DNA of 7,736 bases from Gammaproteobacteria bacterium (GCA_029243665.1 JAQWRO010000116.1:1-7736); one strand, 5' to 3'; shown: positions 1-6,159, counted from the stretch's first letter. The notes: generated from the letters alone by a model not told the origin. Translations and numbers: made by a program.

Positions 1-3
1 GTC

Positions 4-22
4 TATAATATTGATATAACAA
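4..22 (+). promoter_or_regulatory. Cassette 1 tandem-hexamer promoter element
   Basis: TATAAT (4-9), spacer ATTGA, TATAAC (15-20) and AA. The first hexamer is a perfect sigma70 -10 box. The -35 region lies outside the window. The element recurs ten times here. Confidence 0.75.
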
Positions 23-41
23 TAAAAATAGGATAAATATT

Positions 42-161
42 ATGAACAATTTATTAAAACTTATGTGTATAAGCGTGATGCTATCCAGTACGGCTTTTGG
101 GATAATGGGAGAATGGGCCCATGATGCTGATTGTGAAAAATATAATACCAATTGCGATTAA
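42..161 (+). CDS. Small secreted peptide, cassette 1 (39 aa)
   Basis: The 39-residue product starts MNNLLKLMCISVMLSS and ends NTNCD. A short N-region with one lysine, a hydrophobic core (about 7-19) and small residues around 17-20 indicate a Sec signal peptide cleaved near residue 20, leaving only about 19 residues. The mature part has two cysteines (31 and 38, C-x6-C). C9 in the leader is not in a lipobox. AGG at 30-32 lies 9 nt before ATG. The leader matches cassettes 2, 4 and 9, and the NTNC near the end resembles TTNC in cassette 2, so this may be a shortened paralogue. No function recognised. Confidence 0.75.
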   Translation: MNNLLKLMCISVMLSSTAFGIMGEWAHDADCEKYNTNCD

Positions 162-170
162 CCCCCCCCC
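162..170 (+). repeat. C9 homopolymer after the cassette 1 stop codon
   Basis: Nine consecutive C residues directly follow the TAA stop in otherwise very AT-rich DNA. The homologous cassette 2 has no such tract. It lies outside the reading frame, between stop codon and terminator. Confidence 0.9.
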
Positions 171-178
171 TTAAAATT

Positions 179-212
179 AAAAAAGCAATGGCAAAGTCCG
201 TTGCTTTTTTAT
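179..212 (+). terminator. Intrinsic terminator of cassette 1
   Basis: A perfect 10-bp stem AAAAAAGCAA/TTGCTTTTTT (179-188 with 201-210) surrounds a 12-nt loop that can add a GG/CC pair, and it runs into the T tract. Confidence 0.85.
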
Positions 213-238
213 CTTAAAGACACCAAGCAATTAATGTT

Positions 239-1996
239 ATGAATGATTCGTATCTTGATCGAGTAAATAATCGTTTAATAAAAGAGTTTTCTAAGCAAAT
301 GACTGGAAAGCCGGGTCCTGATCATGTTTATTTTGCTCATGATGTTTTAAAGCGTATTTTACGAGAAGAAAATTTTCCTGAAATGTCTGTTTTTAATGTA
401 TATAAACGGAAAAATGTTAATAAACGCAGAAAGCAAGATATATCATTTTTATGTCGTTGCATTGACACTGCTTTGAAATCACCTTTGACGAGTCTCACGG
501 CACAAAAAGCATTAGAACATATCAATACAACTGATCAAGAGCTTTTATATTTAGCTTTTAAAGCAGATTCAAAAGAAAAAGATCTAGTAAAATTATTTGA
601 AAGATATGCTTTATTTACGAATCTAGGTTTTGATTTTGAAAAAAAGATGGTTAGTAGCACCCTAAGTGCAGGTGACAAGCTAAGGATATTAATGAGCTTT
701 AAACCACCCAAAGATGCATCTGGGGAAACTCAAATGTGGTTGAACTTTCATTTATCAAGAAATTTAATTGAATACCTCCGAAACCCTTCCAAGGATATTG
801 ATGGGCTTTTAAAAGATTATTATTTTGAGAACCAGTGGAGTGATCGTGATGAAATGGTTTTGTATGATTCAGTGCAAAACTACGTTAAAGACCCTGTTGA
901 TGTTGTAAAAAAATATATAGATATACAAACTAGAAATTACACAATCAATTTCTCAGGTAGCCAATGGGTGTTGAAAAGTAATTTTCAAAATAGAATAGGT
1001 TTAAACAAACGTCAGCAACAAGATGTACTCAAGTATTTGGCTGAAGCATGTATCACTGGTTATGTTGAAACAGGTATAAAGGATCAACCTTTAAAAGTTA
1101 AGCTTGATCCTATTGCAAAATATGCTATCAGTGCGTTTTGTTCGGCTTATGATGTAAAAGATTTGAGCGGAACCATTCGTGTATTGATTGCAGCTGAACC
1201 TCAGAAGAATAAAAAAAATGCTCTTGCTAATATGGACCTCGGCATGACTGATTTGGACATATATAAATTGCAGGTTGATTATGATTTGAAAACAAATCGA
1301 ACGGTCAATATTCCGCGGTATCAAGACATTTGTAAAAATCCAAAATATGCGGTTGATGCAACTGCATTTGTATTAATGAGTGTAACTTCGGTTGATACAA
1401 ACATCAAAGCTGAAAAACATTTTAGCAAGTCCCATGGTTACAGATACATAACGCAGTCGATCAAAAACCATGATTTTATTATTTCTGAAGGTTTGGTAAT
1501 GGCACTTACAAAGCATTTGAGTAAAGATGTTGAGCGCTGTAATCAATTGCTTGAAAAGTTAGAAGGTGAATATGGTTTTACAGATCGTTTGTTAGACCAA
1601 GTCAGACGATATATGCCAGATACAGTCAAACGACCTTCGTCAAAACATGTTCAACAATTTTCACCCAAAAGTGAAGAGAATGCCATAAAAGTTTCTGTTG
1701 TAAAGCCAAATCTAAGACAAAACCTTAAAGCGATAAGAAGAAAAATCAAAGGAATGATCCTGCGTCAGCGCCCAGAAAAAAAACTAGTCAGTATTAGATA
1801 CTTTAAGAAAGAAGAACCAATACAACGCGTAACAAAATCTCTCAAAGCAAGTCAAATAAATAAAGTACCACTTAAGTCATGTCTTAAGACAAGTAAACCT
1901 ATAGCAAAGAAAAAGGTAAGTTTTCCAGGTGAGGATACCAAATCAAAAGAAAATACAAATGAAAATAAGGGTGACGTCAGACCTCACGGACCATAA
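239..1996 (+). CDS. Unknown 585-aa protein with basic, PP1-docking-like C-terminal tail
   Basis: I do not recognise a family. There is no signal peptide or membrane segment, so it looks soluble. Residues 1 to about 470 are mixed polar and probably mostly helical. From about 495 the chain is strongly basic and low in order (IRRKIKGMILRQRPEKK at 499-515). The tail carries SCLK (547-550) and KKVSF (558-562), the order and spacing of eukaryotic SILK and RVxF protein phosphatase 1 docking motifs, then an acidic/polar end. A host-directed effector is an inference only. The start is uncertain: ATG 239 has no clear Shine-Dalgarno site and lies in the duplicated tail of cassette 1, where the other copy has ACG. 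ATG 299 is an alternative. No convincing promoter is seen, so readthrough from cassette 1 is possible. A weak 6-bp hairpin follows at 2049-2064. Confidence 0.8.
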   Translation: MNDSYLDRVNNRLIKEFSKQMTGKPGPDHVYFAHDVLKRILREENFPEMSVFNVYKRKNVNKRRKQDISFLCRCIDTALKSPLTSLTAQKALEHINTTDQELLYLAFKADSKEKDLVKLFERYALFTNLGFDFEKKMVSSTLSAGDKLRILMSFKPPKDASGETQMWLNFHLSRNLIEYLRNPSKDIDGLLKDYYFENQWSDRDEMVLYDSVQNYVKDPVDVVKKYIDIQTRNYTINFSGSQWVLKSNFQNRIGLNKRQQQDVLKYLAEACITGYVETGIKDQPLKVKLDPIAKYAISAFCSAYDVKDLSGTIRVLIAAEPQKNKKNALANMDLGMTDLDIYKLQVDYDLKTNRTVNIPRYQDICKNPKYAVDATAFVLMSVTSVDTNIKAEKHFSKSHGYRYITQSIKNHDFIISEGLVMALTKHLSKDVERCNQLLEKLEGEYGFTDRLLDQVRRYMPDTVKRPSSKHVQQFSPKSEENAIKVSVVKPNLRQNLKAIRRKIKGMILRQRPEKKLVSIRYFKKEEPIQRVTKSLKASQINKVPLKSCLKTSKPIAKKKVSFPGEDTKSKENTNENKGDVRPHGP

Positions 1997-2093
1997 GTTT
2001 AGGAATAATCAATTGAATACACAGACAACAGATATTGTGGATGGATGGTTATCTTTATAGATAAATTTAAAAAATGTTTGTTCATATATGGTC

Positions 2094-2112
2094 TATAATA
2101 TTGATATAACAA
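2094..2112 (+). promoter_or_regulatory. Cassette 2 tandem-hexamer promoter element
   Basis: TATAAT (2094-2099), ATTGA, TATAAC (2105-2110), AA. No good -35 box lies 17 bp upstream. TTGTTC lies 10 bp before TATAAT, and a similar TTGTTT lies at the same distance in cassette 3. Confidence 0.75.
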
Positions 2113-2130
2113 GAAAATAGGATAGAAGTT

Positions 2131-2307
2131 ATGAATAATTTATTAAAACTGATGTGTGTCGGTGTGATGCTATCCAGTATGGCTTTTGGTGGTTCTTACA
2201 AAATAACTACTGATTATACAAAGTGTAAAGGCCTAGATGGTAAGTGGACTACAAACTGTCAGTCGATTGGTTGTTATATGGATGGTAGTGATGGCTGCTA
2301 CTATTAA
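2131..2307 (+). CDS. Small secreted four-cysteine peptide, cassette 2 (58 aa)
   Basis: The 58-residue product has the leader MNNLLKLMCVGVMLSSMAFG, almost the same as cassette 1, with predicted Sec cleavage near residue 20. The mature part of about 38 residues has cysteines at 32, 43, 48 and 56 and ends GCYY, which would allow two disulfides in the periplasm or outside the cell. It is rich in glycine, aspartate and tyrosine. AGG at 2119-2121 lies 9 nt before ATG. It has its own promoter and terminator. No family recognised; a knottin-like or toxin-like fold is conceivable but unproven. Confidence 0.8.
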   Translation: MNNLLKLMCVGVMLSSMAFGGSYKITTDYTKCKGLDGKWTTNCQSIGCYMDGSDGCYY

Positions 2308-2308
2308 A

Positions 2309-2349
2309 GTAAAAAAAGCAATGGCAAAGTCAGTTGTTTTTTTACTTTA
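2309..2349 (+). terminator. Intrinsic terminator of cassette 2
   Basis: The stem AAAAAAAGCAA/TTGTTTTTTT (2311-2321 with 2334-2343, one G-T wobble) surrounds a loop nearly the same as in the cassette 1 terminator. AAGT before and ACTT after can extend it imperfectly. Confidence 0.8.
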
Positions 2350-2411
2350 AAGGCACCAAGCAATCAATGTTACGAATGATTCAAGGACAAAACGATTATA
2401 TGTGAATGAGC

Positions 2412-2417
2412 TATAAT
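2412..2417 (+). promoter_or_regulatory. Possible -10 box of the oxidoreductase/ALDH pair
   Basis: TATAAT preceded by C, as in the cassette promoters, lies 32 nt before the start codon. The second hexamer (TATAAC) is absent and no convincing -35 is seen. It is therefore probably a separate housekeeping promoter and not a cassette element. Confidence 0.45.
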
Positions 2418-2449
2418 GGTTAGACATAGGAAACACTTGGAAGCAAAGG

Positions 2450-3475
2450 ATGACAAAAATTTGTATCATTGGTGCGGGTAAAATAGGTTTAGCAGTTAAA
2501 CAATTGTTATCCAAATACAATTATGAATTATGTATTCTAGATACACACCCAGAAGCTCTAGCTGACGTACACATCAAAGCATACAATGAAGCAGAATTAA
2601 TAGACCATATCAAAGATATGGATATTGTGATCAGTTGCGCTACTTTTCATGCCAATCGATCCATTGCAAAAACATGTGCTAAAAATGGCATTGCTTATTT
2701 TGATTTGACAGAAGATGTTGGTGTGACTGACTATATCAAACAATTGAAATCAACTTCGATATTAATGCCCCAATGCGGGTTAGCGCCTGGTGCAGTGAAC
2801 ATCATTGCATCTGATTTAATGACACAAGTATCAGACATCTATGATGTCAAGGTGCGCGTAGGTTCTTTGCCAATCAATGCGACCAATGCATTTAGATATT
2901 ATCTGACATGGTCAACCGAAGGGCTTATTAATGAGTATTGTCAATTAGTCGATGTGTTAACTCAGGGACAAAAAATTAAAGTACAGCCTTTGGATGGTTT
3001 GGAAACCCTTTATGTGGATGAGACACCTTATGAAGCTTTTTATACTTCAGGAGGCATTGCTTCTATGTGCGATGAATATGCTGGTGTTGTGCCTAATATG
3101 AGCTATAAAACCATTCGATACCCAGGTCATCAAGCACATATGAAGTTTCTATTAGAAGATTTAAATTTTAAAGATGATCCTGCTCAATTAGTGGCATTAT
3201 TCAATAAGGCTGTCCCGTACACCCAAAAAGATGTTGTTGTTATTCTAATTACGGTTAAAGGCATTATCCATGGACGATTAGAAGAAGTCACTTATCAACG
3301 AAAAATCTATGGTAATGAATCTTTTTCAGCCATTCAATTAGCAACTGCCTCAGGTGTATGTGCAGTTGTACAAGCATTCATAGAAGGTAAAATTTCAGGT
3401 CAAGGTTTTCAATCGCAAAGCAGTATACCTTTTGATATTTTTACAAGTAATTCATTTGGAGCATTATATGCATAA
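2450..3475 (+). CDS. Saccharopine dehydrogenase-like oxidoreductase (341 aa)
   Basis: A cytosolic NAD(P)-dependent oxidoreductase. The N-terminal Rossmann fold opens with KICIIGAGKIG, placing GxGxxG at residues 8-13. An aspartate at 31 ends the second strand, favouring NAD over NADP (inference). CGLAPGAVNIIASDLM (109-124) and TIRYPGHQAHMKFLLEDL (221-238) are typical of saccharopine dehydrogenase-family proteins. GGAAG (2439-2443 reads GGAAG) is a Shine-Dalgarno site 6 nt before ATG. The stop overlaps the downstream ALDH start by 8 nt, indicating translational coupling. With an ALDH7 partner the likely role is lysine catabolism through saccharopine or aminoadipate semialdehyde. The exact substrate is not proven; a carboxynorspermidine dehydrogenase-like activity is an alternative. 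Confidence 0.85.
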   Translation: MTKICIIGAGKIGLAVKQLLSKYNYELCILDTHPEALADVHIKAYNEAELIDHIKDMDIVISCATFHANRSIAKTCAKNGIAYFDLTEDVGVTDYIKQLKSTSILMPQCGLAPGAVNIIASDLMTQVSDIYDVKVRVGSLPINATNAFRYYLTWSTEGLINEYCQLVDVLTQGQKIKVQPLDGLETLYVDETPYEAFYTSGGIASMCDEYAGVVPNMSYKTIRYPGHQAHMKFLLEDLNFKDDPAQLVALFNKAVPYTQKDVVVILITVKGIIHGRLEEVTYQRKIYGNESFSAIQLATASGVCAVVQAFIEGKISGQGFQSQSSIPFDIFTSNSFGALYA

Positions 3476-4841
3476 AGAGACTTATCAAGCATCTATCCAA
3501 AAAGCCATAGACGCACAAGCAAATTGGGCGCAAATACCTGCACCTAAGCGTGGAGAGGTTATTCGTATACTCGGGCAAAAATTAAGGCATAAACAACATG
3601 ACATTGCTGAAGCCATTATGAAAGAGGCTAAGAAAATTAGAGCAGAAGCCATGGGTGAGGTTCAAGAAGCCATCGATATGTGTGATTTTGCTGTAGGGTT
3701 ATCTAGACAGCTTTATGGATTAACCATGCCAAGTGAGCGCCCTGAACATAAATTACGTGAAGTTTATCATCCATTGGGTGTTGTGGGTGTCATTACAGCT
3801 TTTAATTTTCCGTGTGCTGTTTGGGCATGGAACCATTGTTTGAGCATGGTGTGCGGAAATGCCGTTGTTTGGAAACATTCGCCGTTAACGCCCGAGGTGA
3901 CTCAGTTATGTAAACAAGCATGGGATGAAGCCGTTAAACAAAGCATGCCTAATCAATCGTTTGACGATTTATTACAAATTGTTGATGGTGATAAAGCTGT
4001 TGCTGAATGGCTTGCTGATGATCATCGCATTAGTTTATTGAGTGCTACAGGTTCAACTGCGATGGGTCGAGCATTAGCACCTAGGGTTGCTTCTAGGTTA
4101 GGGCGATCCTTACTTGAACTGGGTGGTAATAATGCTATGGTTGTCTCTAAACATGCAAATCTAGCCTTAGCGATCAGAGCAATTGTGTTTGGTGCGGTTG
4201 GGACAAGTGGTCAAAGATGCACAACACTTAGACGATTGATTGTGCATAAATCAGTCTATCACGATCTTTTAACAAAGCTTAAAAAAGCATACACAAGTTT
4301 GGTGGTGGGAGATCAGTTTGAGTCTAAGACAATGGTTGGACCATTGATTCATGAGGATGCAGTTTTAGCCATGCACAATGCATTGCAAGAAGCACAGCAA
4401 AAAGGCTATAAGATTTTTGGTGGTGACGACTGTGGGGATTGTTTGGTGCGTCCTGCCATTGTTGAAGTAGATCAACCATGTGATCTGGTAAAAAGAGAAA
4501 CCTTTGCACCAATTTTGTATGTTTTAACATATGATGAATTTTCTGAGGCCATTCAATTGCATAATGATGTTCCTCAAGGGCTAAGTTCTTGTGTTTTTAC
4601 CGATGATGTTAGAGAAGCAGAATTGTTTACCTCTGAGTTGGGTTCTGATTGTGGGATTGTCAATGTGAATATAGGCCCCAGTGGTGCTGAAATCGGTGGT
4701 GCATTTGGTGGTGAAAAAGACACTGGCGGTGGACGAGAGTCTGGCTCAGATGCTTGGAAACAATACATGCGTCGCAGTACGATTACCATCAATTATGGTG
4801 AATCTCTCCCATTGGCACAAGGAATACAGTTTGGTGATTGA
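3468..4841 (+). CDS. ALDH7-family aldehyde dehydrogenase, probable alpha-aminoadipate semialdehyde dehydrogenase
   Basis: The 457-residue product is very similar to ALDH7A1/antiquitin and bacterial AmaB. Visible landmarks are CDFAVGLSRQLYGLT, AFNFPCAVWAW with the active-site Asn113, cofactor-binding Lys136 in VVWKHSP, general base Glu217 in ELGGNN, nucleophile Cys251 in GQRCTTLRRL, and the C-terminal GGEKDTGGGRESGSDAWK. Expected reaction: NAD-dependent oxidation of aminoadipate semialdehyde to aminoadipate in the cytosol. I chose ATG 3468 because GGAG at 3458-3461 precedes it; a TTG at 3432 would add 12 residues with no family resemblance. The protein lacks roughly the first 35-50 residues usual in the family, and the conserved GKI near residue 70 reads KKI. 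The catalytic set is intact, so it may still be active. Confidence 0.9.
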   Translation: MHKETYQASIQKAIDAQANWAQIPAPKRGEVIRILGQKLRHKQHDIAEAIMKEAKKIRAEAMGEVQEAIDMCDFAVGLSRQLYGLTMPSERPEHKLREVYHPLGVVGVITAFNFPCAVWAWNHCLSMVCGNAVVWKHSPLTPEVTQLCKQAWDEAVKQSMPNQSFDDLLQIVDGDKAVAEWLADDHRISLLSATGSTAMGRALAPRVASRLGRSLLELGGNNAMVVSKHANLALAIRAIVFGAVGTSGQRCTTLRRLIVHKSVYHDLLTKLKKAYTSLVVGDQFESKTMVGPLIHEDAVLAMHNALQEAQQKGYKIFGGDDCGDCLVRPAIVEVDQPCDLVKRETFAPILYVLTYDEFSEAIQLHNDVPQGLSSCVFTDDVREAELFTSELGSDCGIVNVNIGPSGAEIGGAFGGEKDTGGGRESGSDAWKQYMRRSTITINYGESLPLAQGIQFGD

Positions 4842-4866
4842 TGTGCCAAATATGTTCGCACATCAA
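4838..4866 (+). terminator. Hairpin overlapping the ALDH stop codon
   Basis: A perfect 9-bp inverted repeat TTGATGTGC/GCACATCAA surrounds an 11-nt loop. It includes the TGA stop (4839-4841) and has no T tract. It could be a weak terminator or a 3' RNA-stabilising structure. Confidence 0.45.
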
Positions 4867-4871
4867 CATAT

Positions 4872-4890
4872 TATAATTAAAATATAACAA
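4872..4890 (+). promoter_or_regulatory. Orphan tandem-hexamer promoter element
   Basis: TATAATTAAAATATAACAA is identical to the elements of cassettes 6-9, but no intact small gene follows. The base before it is T, not the usual C. Confidence 0.7.
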
Positions 4891-4980
4891 AGAGGCTAAT
4901 GACCCTAGTGCAGATTACCAATGAGATGAATAAAAACAAAGAAAATAGTTATGAAACAATTGTTTAAACATGAACTATAA
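4891..4980 (+). pseudogene. Decayed cassette remnant (truncated leader)
   Basis: After the orphan promoter come AAAGAGG (4889-4895) and a longer, altered leader, then GAAAATAGTTATG (4941-4953) as in intact cassettes. The reading frame from 4951 gives only MKQLFKHEL, similar to the MKQILKYTL start of cassette 7. Its stop TAA (4978-4980) falls within the next promoter's TATAAT. The rest of the signal peptide and all of the mature part are missing, as expected from a deletion that joined the leader start to the next cassette's promoter. Confidence 0.6.
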
Positions 4981-4994
4981 TTAAGATATAACAA
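4976..4994 (+). promoter_or_regulatory. Cassette 3 tandem-hexamer promoter element
   Basis: TATAAT (4976-4981), TAAGA, TATAAC (4987-4992), AA. It overlaps the stop of the remnant reading frame. GAGAGG at 4998-5003 is the Shine-Dalgarno site, 8 nt before the start codon. Confidence 0.75.
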
Positions 4995-5011
4995 AAAGAG
5001 AGGAAAACGTT

Positions 5012-5272
5012 ATGAATAAAAATCTTTTAAAATATATGTTTGTGGGATCATTGGCGATGAGTCCTATTTTAGCAGATAAGCATGATGATTTATTAACAAA
5101 GGACCTTGTCGAGGGAAAAAAATTGATTGTTGATGCAAAAGGGGATGTTCACAAGTTTGTTGGGTTTAACTCTGATGGGACATATGCATATCTAATTAAT
5201 GTTGAAAGAGTGGCCACCAAAGATTTAAAGAGAATGATTGGTGAAAAAGCGCCAAGTGATATGAAGGAATAA
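5012..5272 (+). CDS. Small secreted protein, cassette 3 (86 aa)
   Basis: The leader MNKNLLKYMFVGSLAMSPILA is followed by DKHDD, giving Sec cleavage after about residue 21 and a mature part of about 65 residues without cysteine. Its LVEGKKLIVDAKGDVHKFVG resembles LIKDDKLIVQDKNGKKAVFK of cassette 4, so these two share mature-domain ancestry. The stop may be premature: the same frame stays open for 32 more codons to TAG at 5369-5371 and would add two cysteines, and the terminator lies 146 nt after the TAA but only 47 nt after the TAG. Function unknown. Confidence 0.8.
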   Translation: MNKNLLKYMFVGSLAMSPILADKHDDLLTKDLVEGKKLIVDAKGDVHKFVGFNSDGTYAYLINVERVATKDLKRMIGEKAPSDMKE

Positions 5273-5371
5273 TATCTAAAGGTTTTTGAGGATCATTCTG
5301 AATGTCTAGTTCTTAATCAATTCGATCTAAAAGATGATACTTGTGAAGAATTAAGTAAGGTAATTCGCTAG
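5273..5371 (+). other. In-frame open stretch after the cassette 3 stop
   Basis: Thirty-two sense codons follow the TAA in the same frame, encoding YLKVFEDHSECLVLNQFD and then DDTCEELSKVIR, with a C-x12-C pair. It may be the former C-terminus lost to a nonsense change. The end overlaps a 7-bp hairpin GTAATTC/GAATTAC (5360-5377). Chance openness is possible. Nothing else is seen between 5273 and 5418. Confidence 0.35.
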
Positions 5372-5418
5372 AATTACTTATAAACTAATCAGTAGCAACT
5401 ATAGATCAGTATTAACAT

Positions 5419-5454
5419 AAAAACACATCCCTTCAAAGCTGATGTGTTTTTTTT
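5419..5454 (+). terminator. Intrinsic terminator downstream of cassette 3
   Basis: AAAAACACATC (5419-5429) pairs perfectly with GATGTGTTTTT (5441-5451) around an 11-nt loop and runs into eight T residues. The stem sequence differs from the other cassette terminators. Confidence 0.85.
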
Positions 5455-5535
5455 ATGCTACAAGTGTTCAAAGCAAGATTTTATAATCAGATTTTAATCA
5501 TTGCCTGAATAAAAAAAATCTTAAGAAAAATAGTC

Positions 5536-5554
5536 TATAATAGTTATATAACAA
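5536..5554 (+). promoter_or_regulatory. Cassette 4 tandem-hexamer promoter element
   Basis: TATAAT (5536-5541), AGTTA, TATAAC (5547-5552), AA. The following leader with GAGAGG (5558-5563) is identical to that of cassette 3 as far as ATGAA. Confidence 0.75.
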
Positions 5555-5571
5555 AAAGAGAGGAAAACGTT

Positions 5572-5850
5572 ATGAACAATTTAATAAAAATCATGTGTGT
5601 CAGTGTAATGTTATCAGGAACTGCTTTAGCACTGGGTGAAAGGATTGATGGTAAGACAGGTATAGACCGATCAATAACACCAATTACTATTGTTAAAGTA
5701 GGTGATAATCGCTTTGACCTAGATCAATTGATCAAAGATGACAAATTAATCGTACAAGATAAAAATGGTAAAAAAGCTGTATTTAAATTGGATAAAGCAC
5801 TCAAAAAAATTGATTCTCAAAGGGGTGTAGGTACTGATAGAAAAAGATAG
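5572..5850 (+). CDS. Small secreted protein, cassette 4 (92 aa)
   Basis: The leader MNNLIKIMCVSVMLSGTALA ends in an A-L-A site, so Sec cleavage after residue 20 is well supported. It belongs to the leader type of cassettes 1, 2 and 9. The mature part of about 72 residues is lysine- and aspartate-rich, has no cysteine and ends basic (GTDRKR). FDLDQLIKDDKLIVQDKNG resembles a segment of cassette 3. The paired pattern of KLIV, D, NGK and a following hydrophobic strand suggests a small beta-containing domain. GAGAGG lies 8 nt before ATG. No known family recognised. Confidence 0.85.
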   Translation: MNNLIKIMCVSVMLSGTALALGERIDGKTGIDRSITPITIVKVGDNRFDLDQLIKDDKLIVQDKNGKKAVFKLDKALKKIDSQRGVGTDRKR

Positions 5851-5867
5851 CCTTTAAAAAGTTAGGT

Positions 5868-5899
5868 AAAAAAACACTGGGTTAGCCCGGTGTTTTTTT
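5868..5899 (+). terminator. Intrinsic terminator of cassette 4
   Basis: AAAAACACTGGG (5870-5881), loop TTAG, then CCCGGTGTTTTT (5886-5897): 12 bp with one G-T pair plus a T tract. It belongs to the same stem family as the terminators of cassettes 6 and 8. Confidence 0.92.
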
Positions 5900-6118
5900 A
5901 TTGGCATAAGCAGTAATAATGAGTAACTCAAGTGTTTGATCATTGCCCAATCACCATAAATACCATCAAGCACAGGACTACTAAGATAAACATAGATTTA
6001 ATAGCTAACAATTGATTGTAAAATATGTGGTTTAGATTCGTAGCTAAGGATTCAGGACACGTCCATTTTTTAAATCAACTGATGACCATATTAAAATAAA
6101 ACCATGGGTTCAAGAAAG
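5900..6118 (+). other. Long spacer without a recognisable gene
   Basis: The gap between cassettes 4 and 5 holds no supported gene. A 24-codon frame at 6025-6099 lacks a ribosome-binding site. CAAGTGTT and TCATTGCC near 5930-5950 also occur in the spacer after cassette 3 (5460-5505), perhaps the decayed remains of a shared cassette tail. Confidence 0.5.
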
Positions 6119-6123
6119 TATCC

Positions 6124-6142
6124 TATAATTAAGATATAACAA
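6124..6142 (+). promoter_or_regulatory. Cassette 5 tandem-hexamer promoter element
   Basis: TATAAT (6124-6129), TAAGA, TATAAC (6135-6140), AA. GAGAGG at 6146-6151 lies 8 nt before the start codon. Confidence 0.75.
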
Positions 6143-6159
6143 TAAGAGAGGCTTAGATT

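Larger units (their letters stand above)
1..249 (+). repeat. Direct repeat copy A (cassette 1 plus downstream tail)
   Basis: This stretch is homologous to 2091-2382. Shared parts are the promoter (TATAATATTGATATAACAA in both), an AGGATA Shine-Dalgarno region, the signal-peptide codons, the terminator loop core TGGCAAAGTC, and a tail reading CACCAAGCAAT.AATGTTA.G followed by AATGATTC. Similarity is lost in the mature-peptide codons and ends at 249, inside codon 4 of the 585-residue gene. The two copies are offset by about 2.1 kb and flank that gene. Confidence 0.8.
2091..2382 (+). repeat. Direct repeat copy B (cassette 2 plus downstream tail)
   Basis: This is the homologue of 1-249. It begins with the same GTCTATAATATTGATATAAC and ends with CGAATGATTC at 2373-2382, about 70 bp before the oxidoreductase gene. 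With copy A it brackets the 585-residue gene, so recombination between the two would delete about 2.1 kb. Confidence 0.8.

Noticed and set aside
42..161. Lipoprotein signal from Cys9 in the MNNLLKLMC leaders
   Set aside because: The cysteine is at the start of the hydrophobic core and is not preceded by a lipobox such as L-[AS]-[GA]; a signal-peptidase I site lies about 10 residues later.
337..525. Minus-strand frames at 337-525, 1091-1324, 4324-4530 and 4574-4792
   Set aside because: All lie antisense inside well-supported genes and show no recognisable domains or ribosome-binding sites.
3432..3467. TTG start giving a 469-residue ALDH
   Set aside because: The added 12 residues do not resemble the ALDH7 N-terminus, and ATG 3468 has a GGAG site at proper spacing.
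4681..4887. 68-codon plus-strand frame overlapping the ALDH end
   Set aside because: It is an out-of-frame shadow of the conserved ALDH C-terminus with no ribosome-binding site.
5455..5508. 17-codon frame starting MLQVFKARFYNQ after the cassette 3 terminator
   Set aside because: It begins just after the terminator T tract with no promoter or ribosome-binding site; too short to support.
6025..6099. 24-codon frame starting MWFRFVAKDSGHVHF in the spacer before cassette 5
   Set aside because: No Shine-Dalgarno site, no cassette promoter and no signal peptide; length is within chance expectation.
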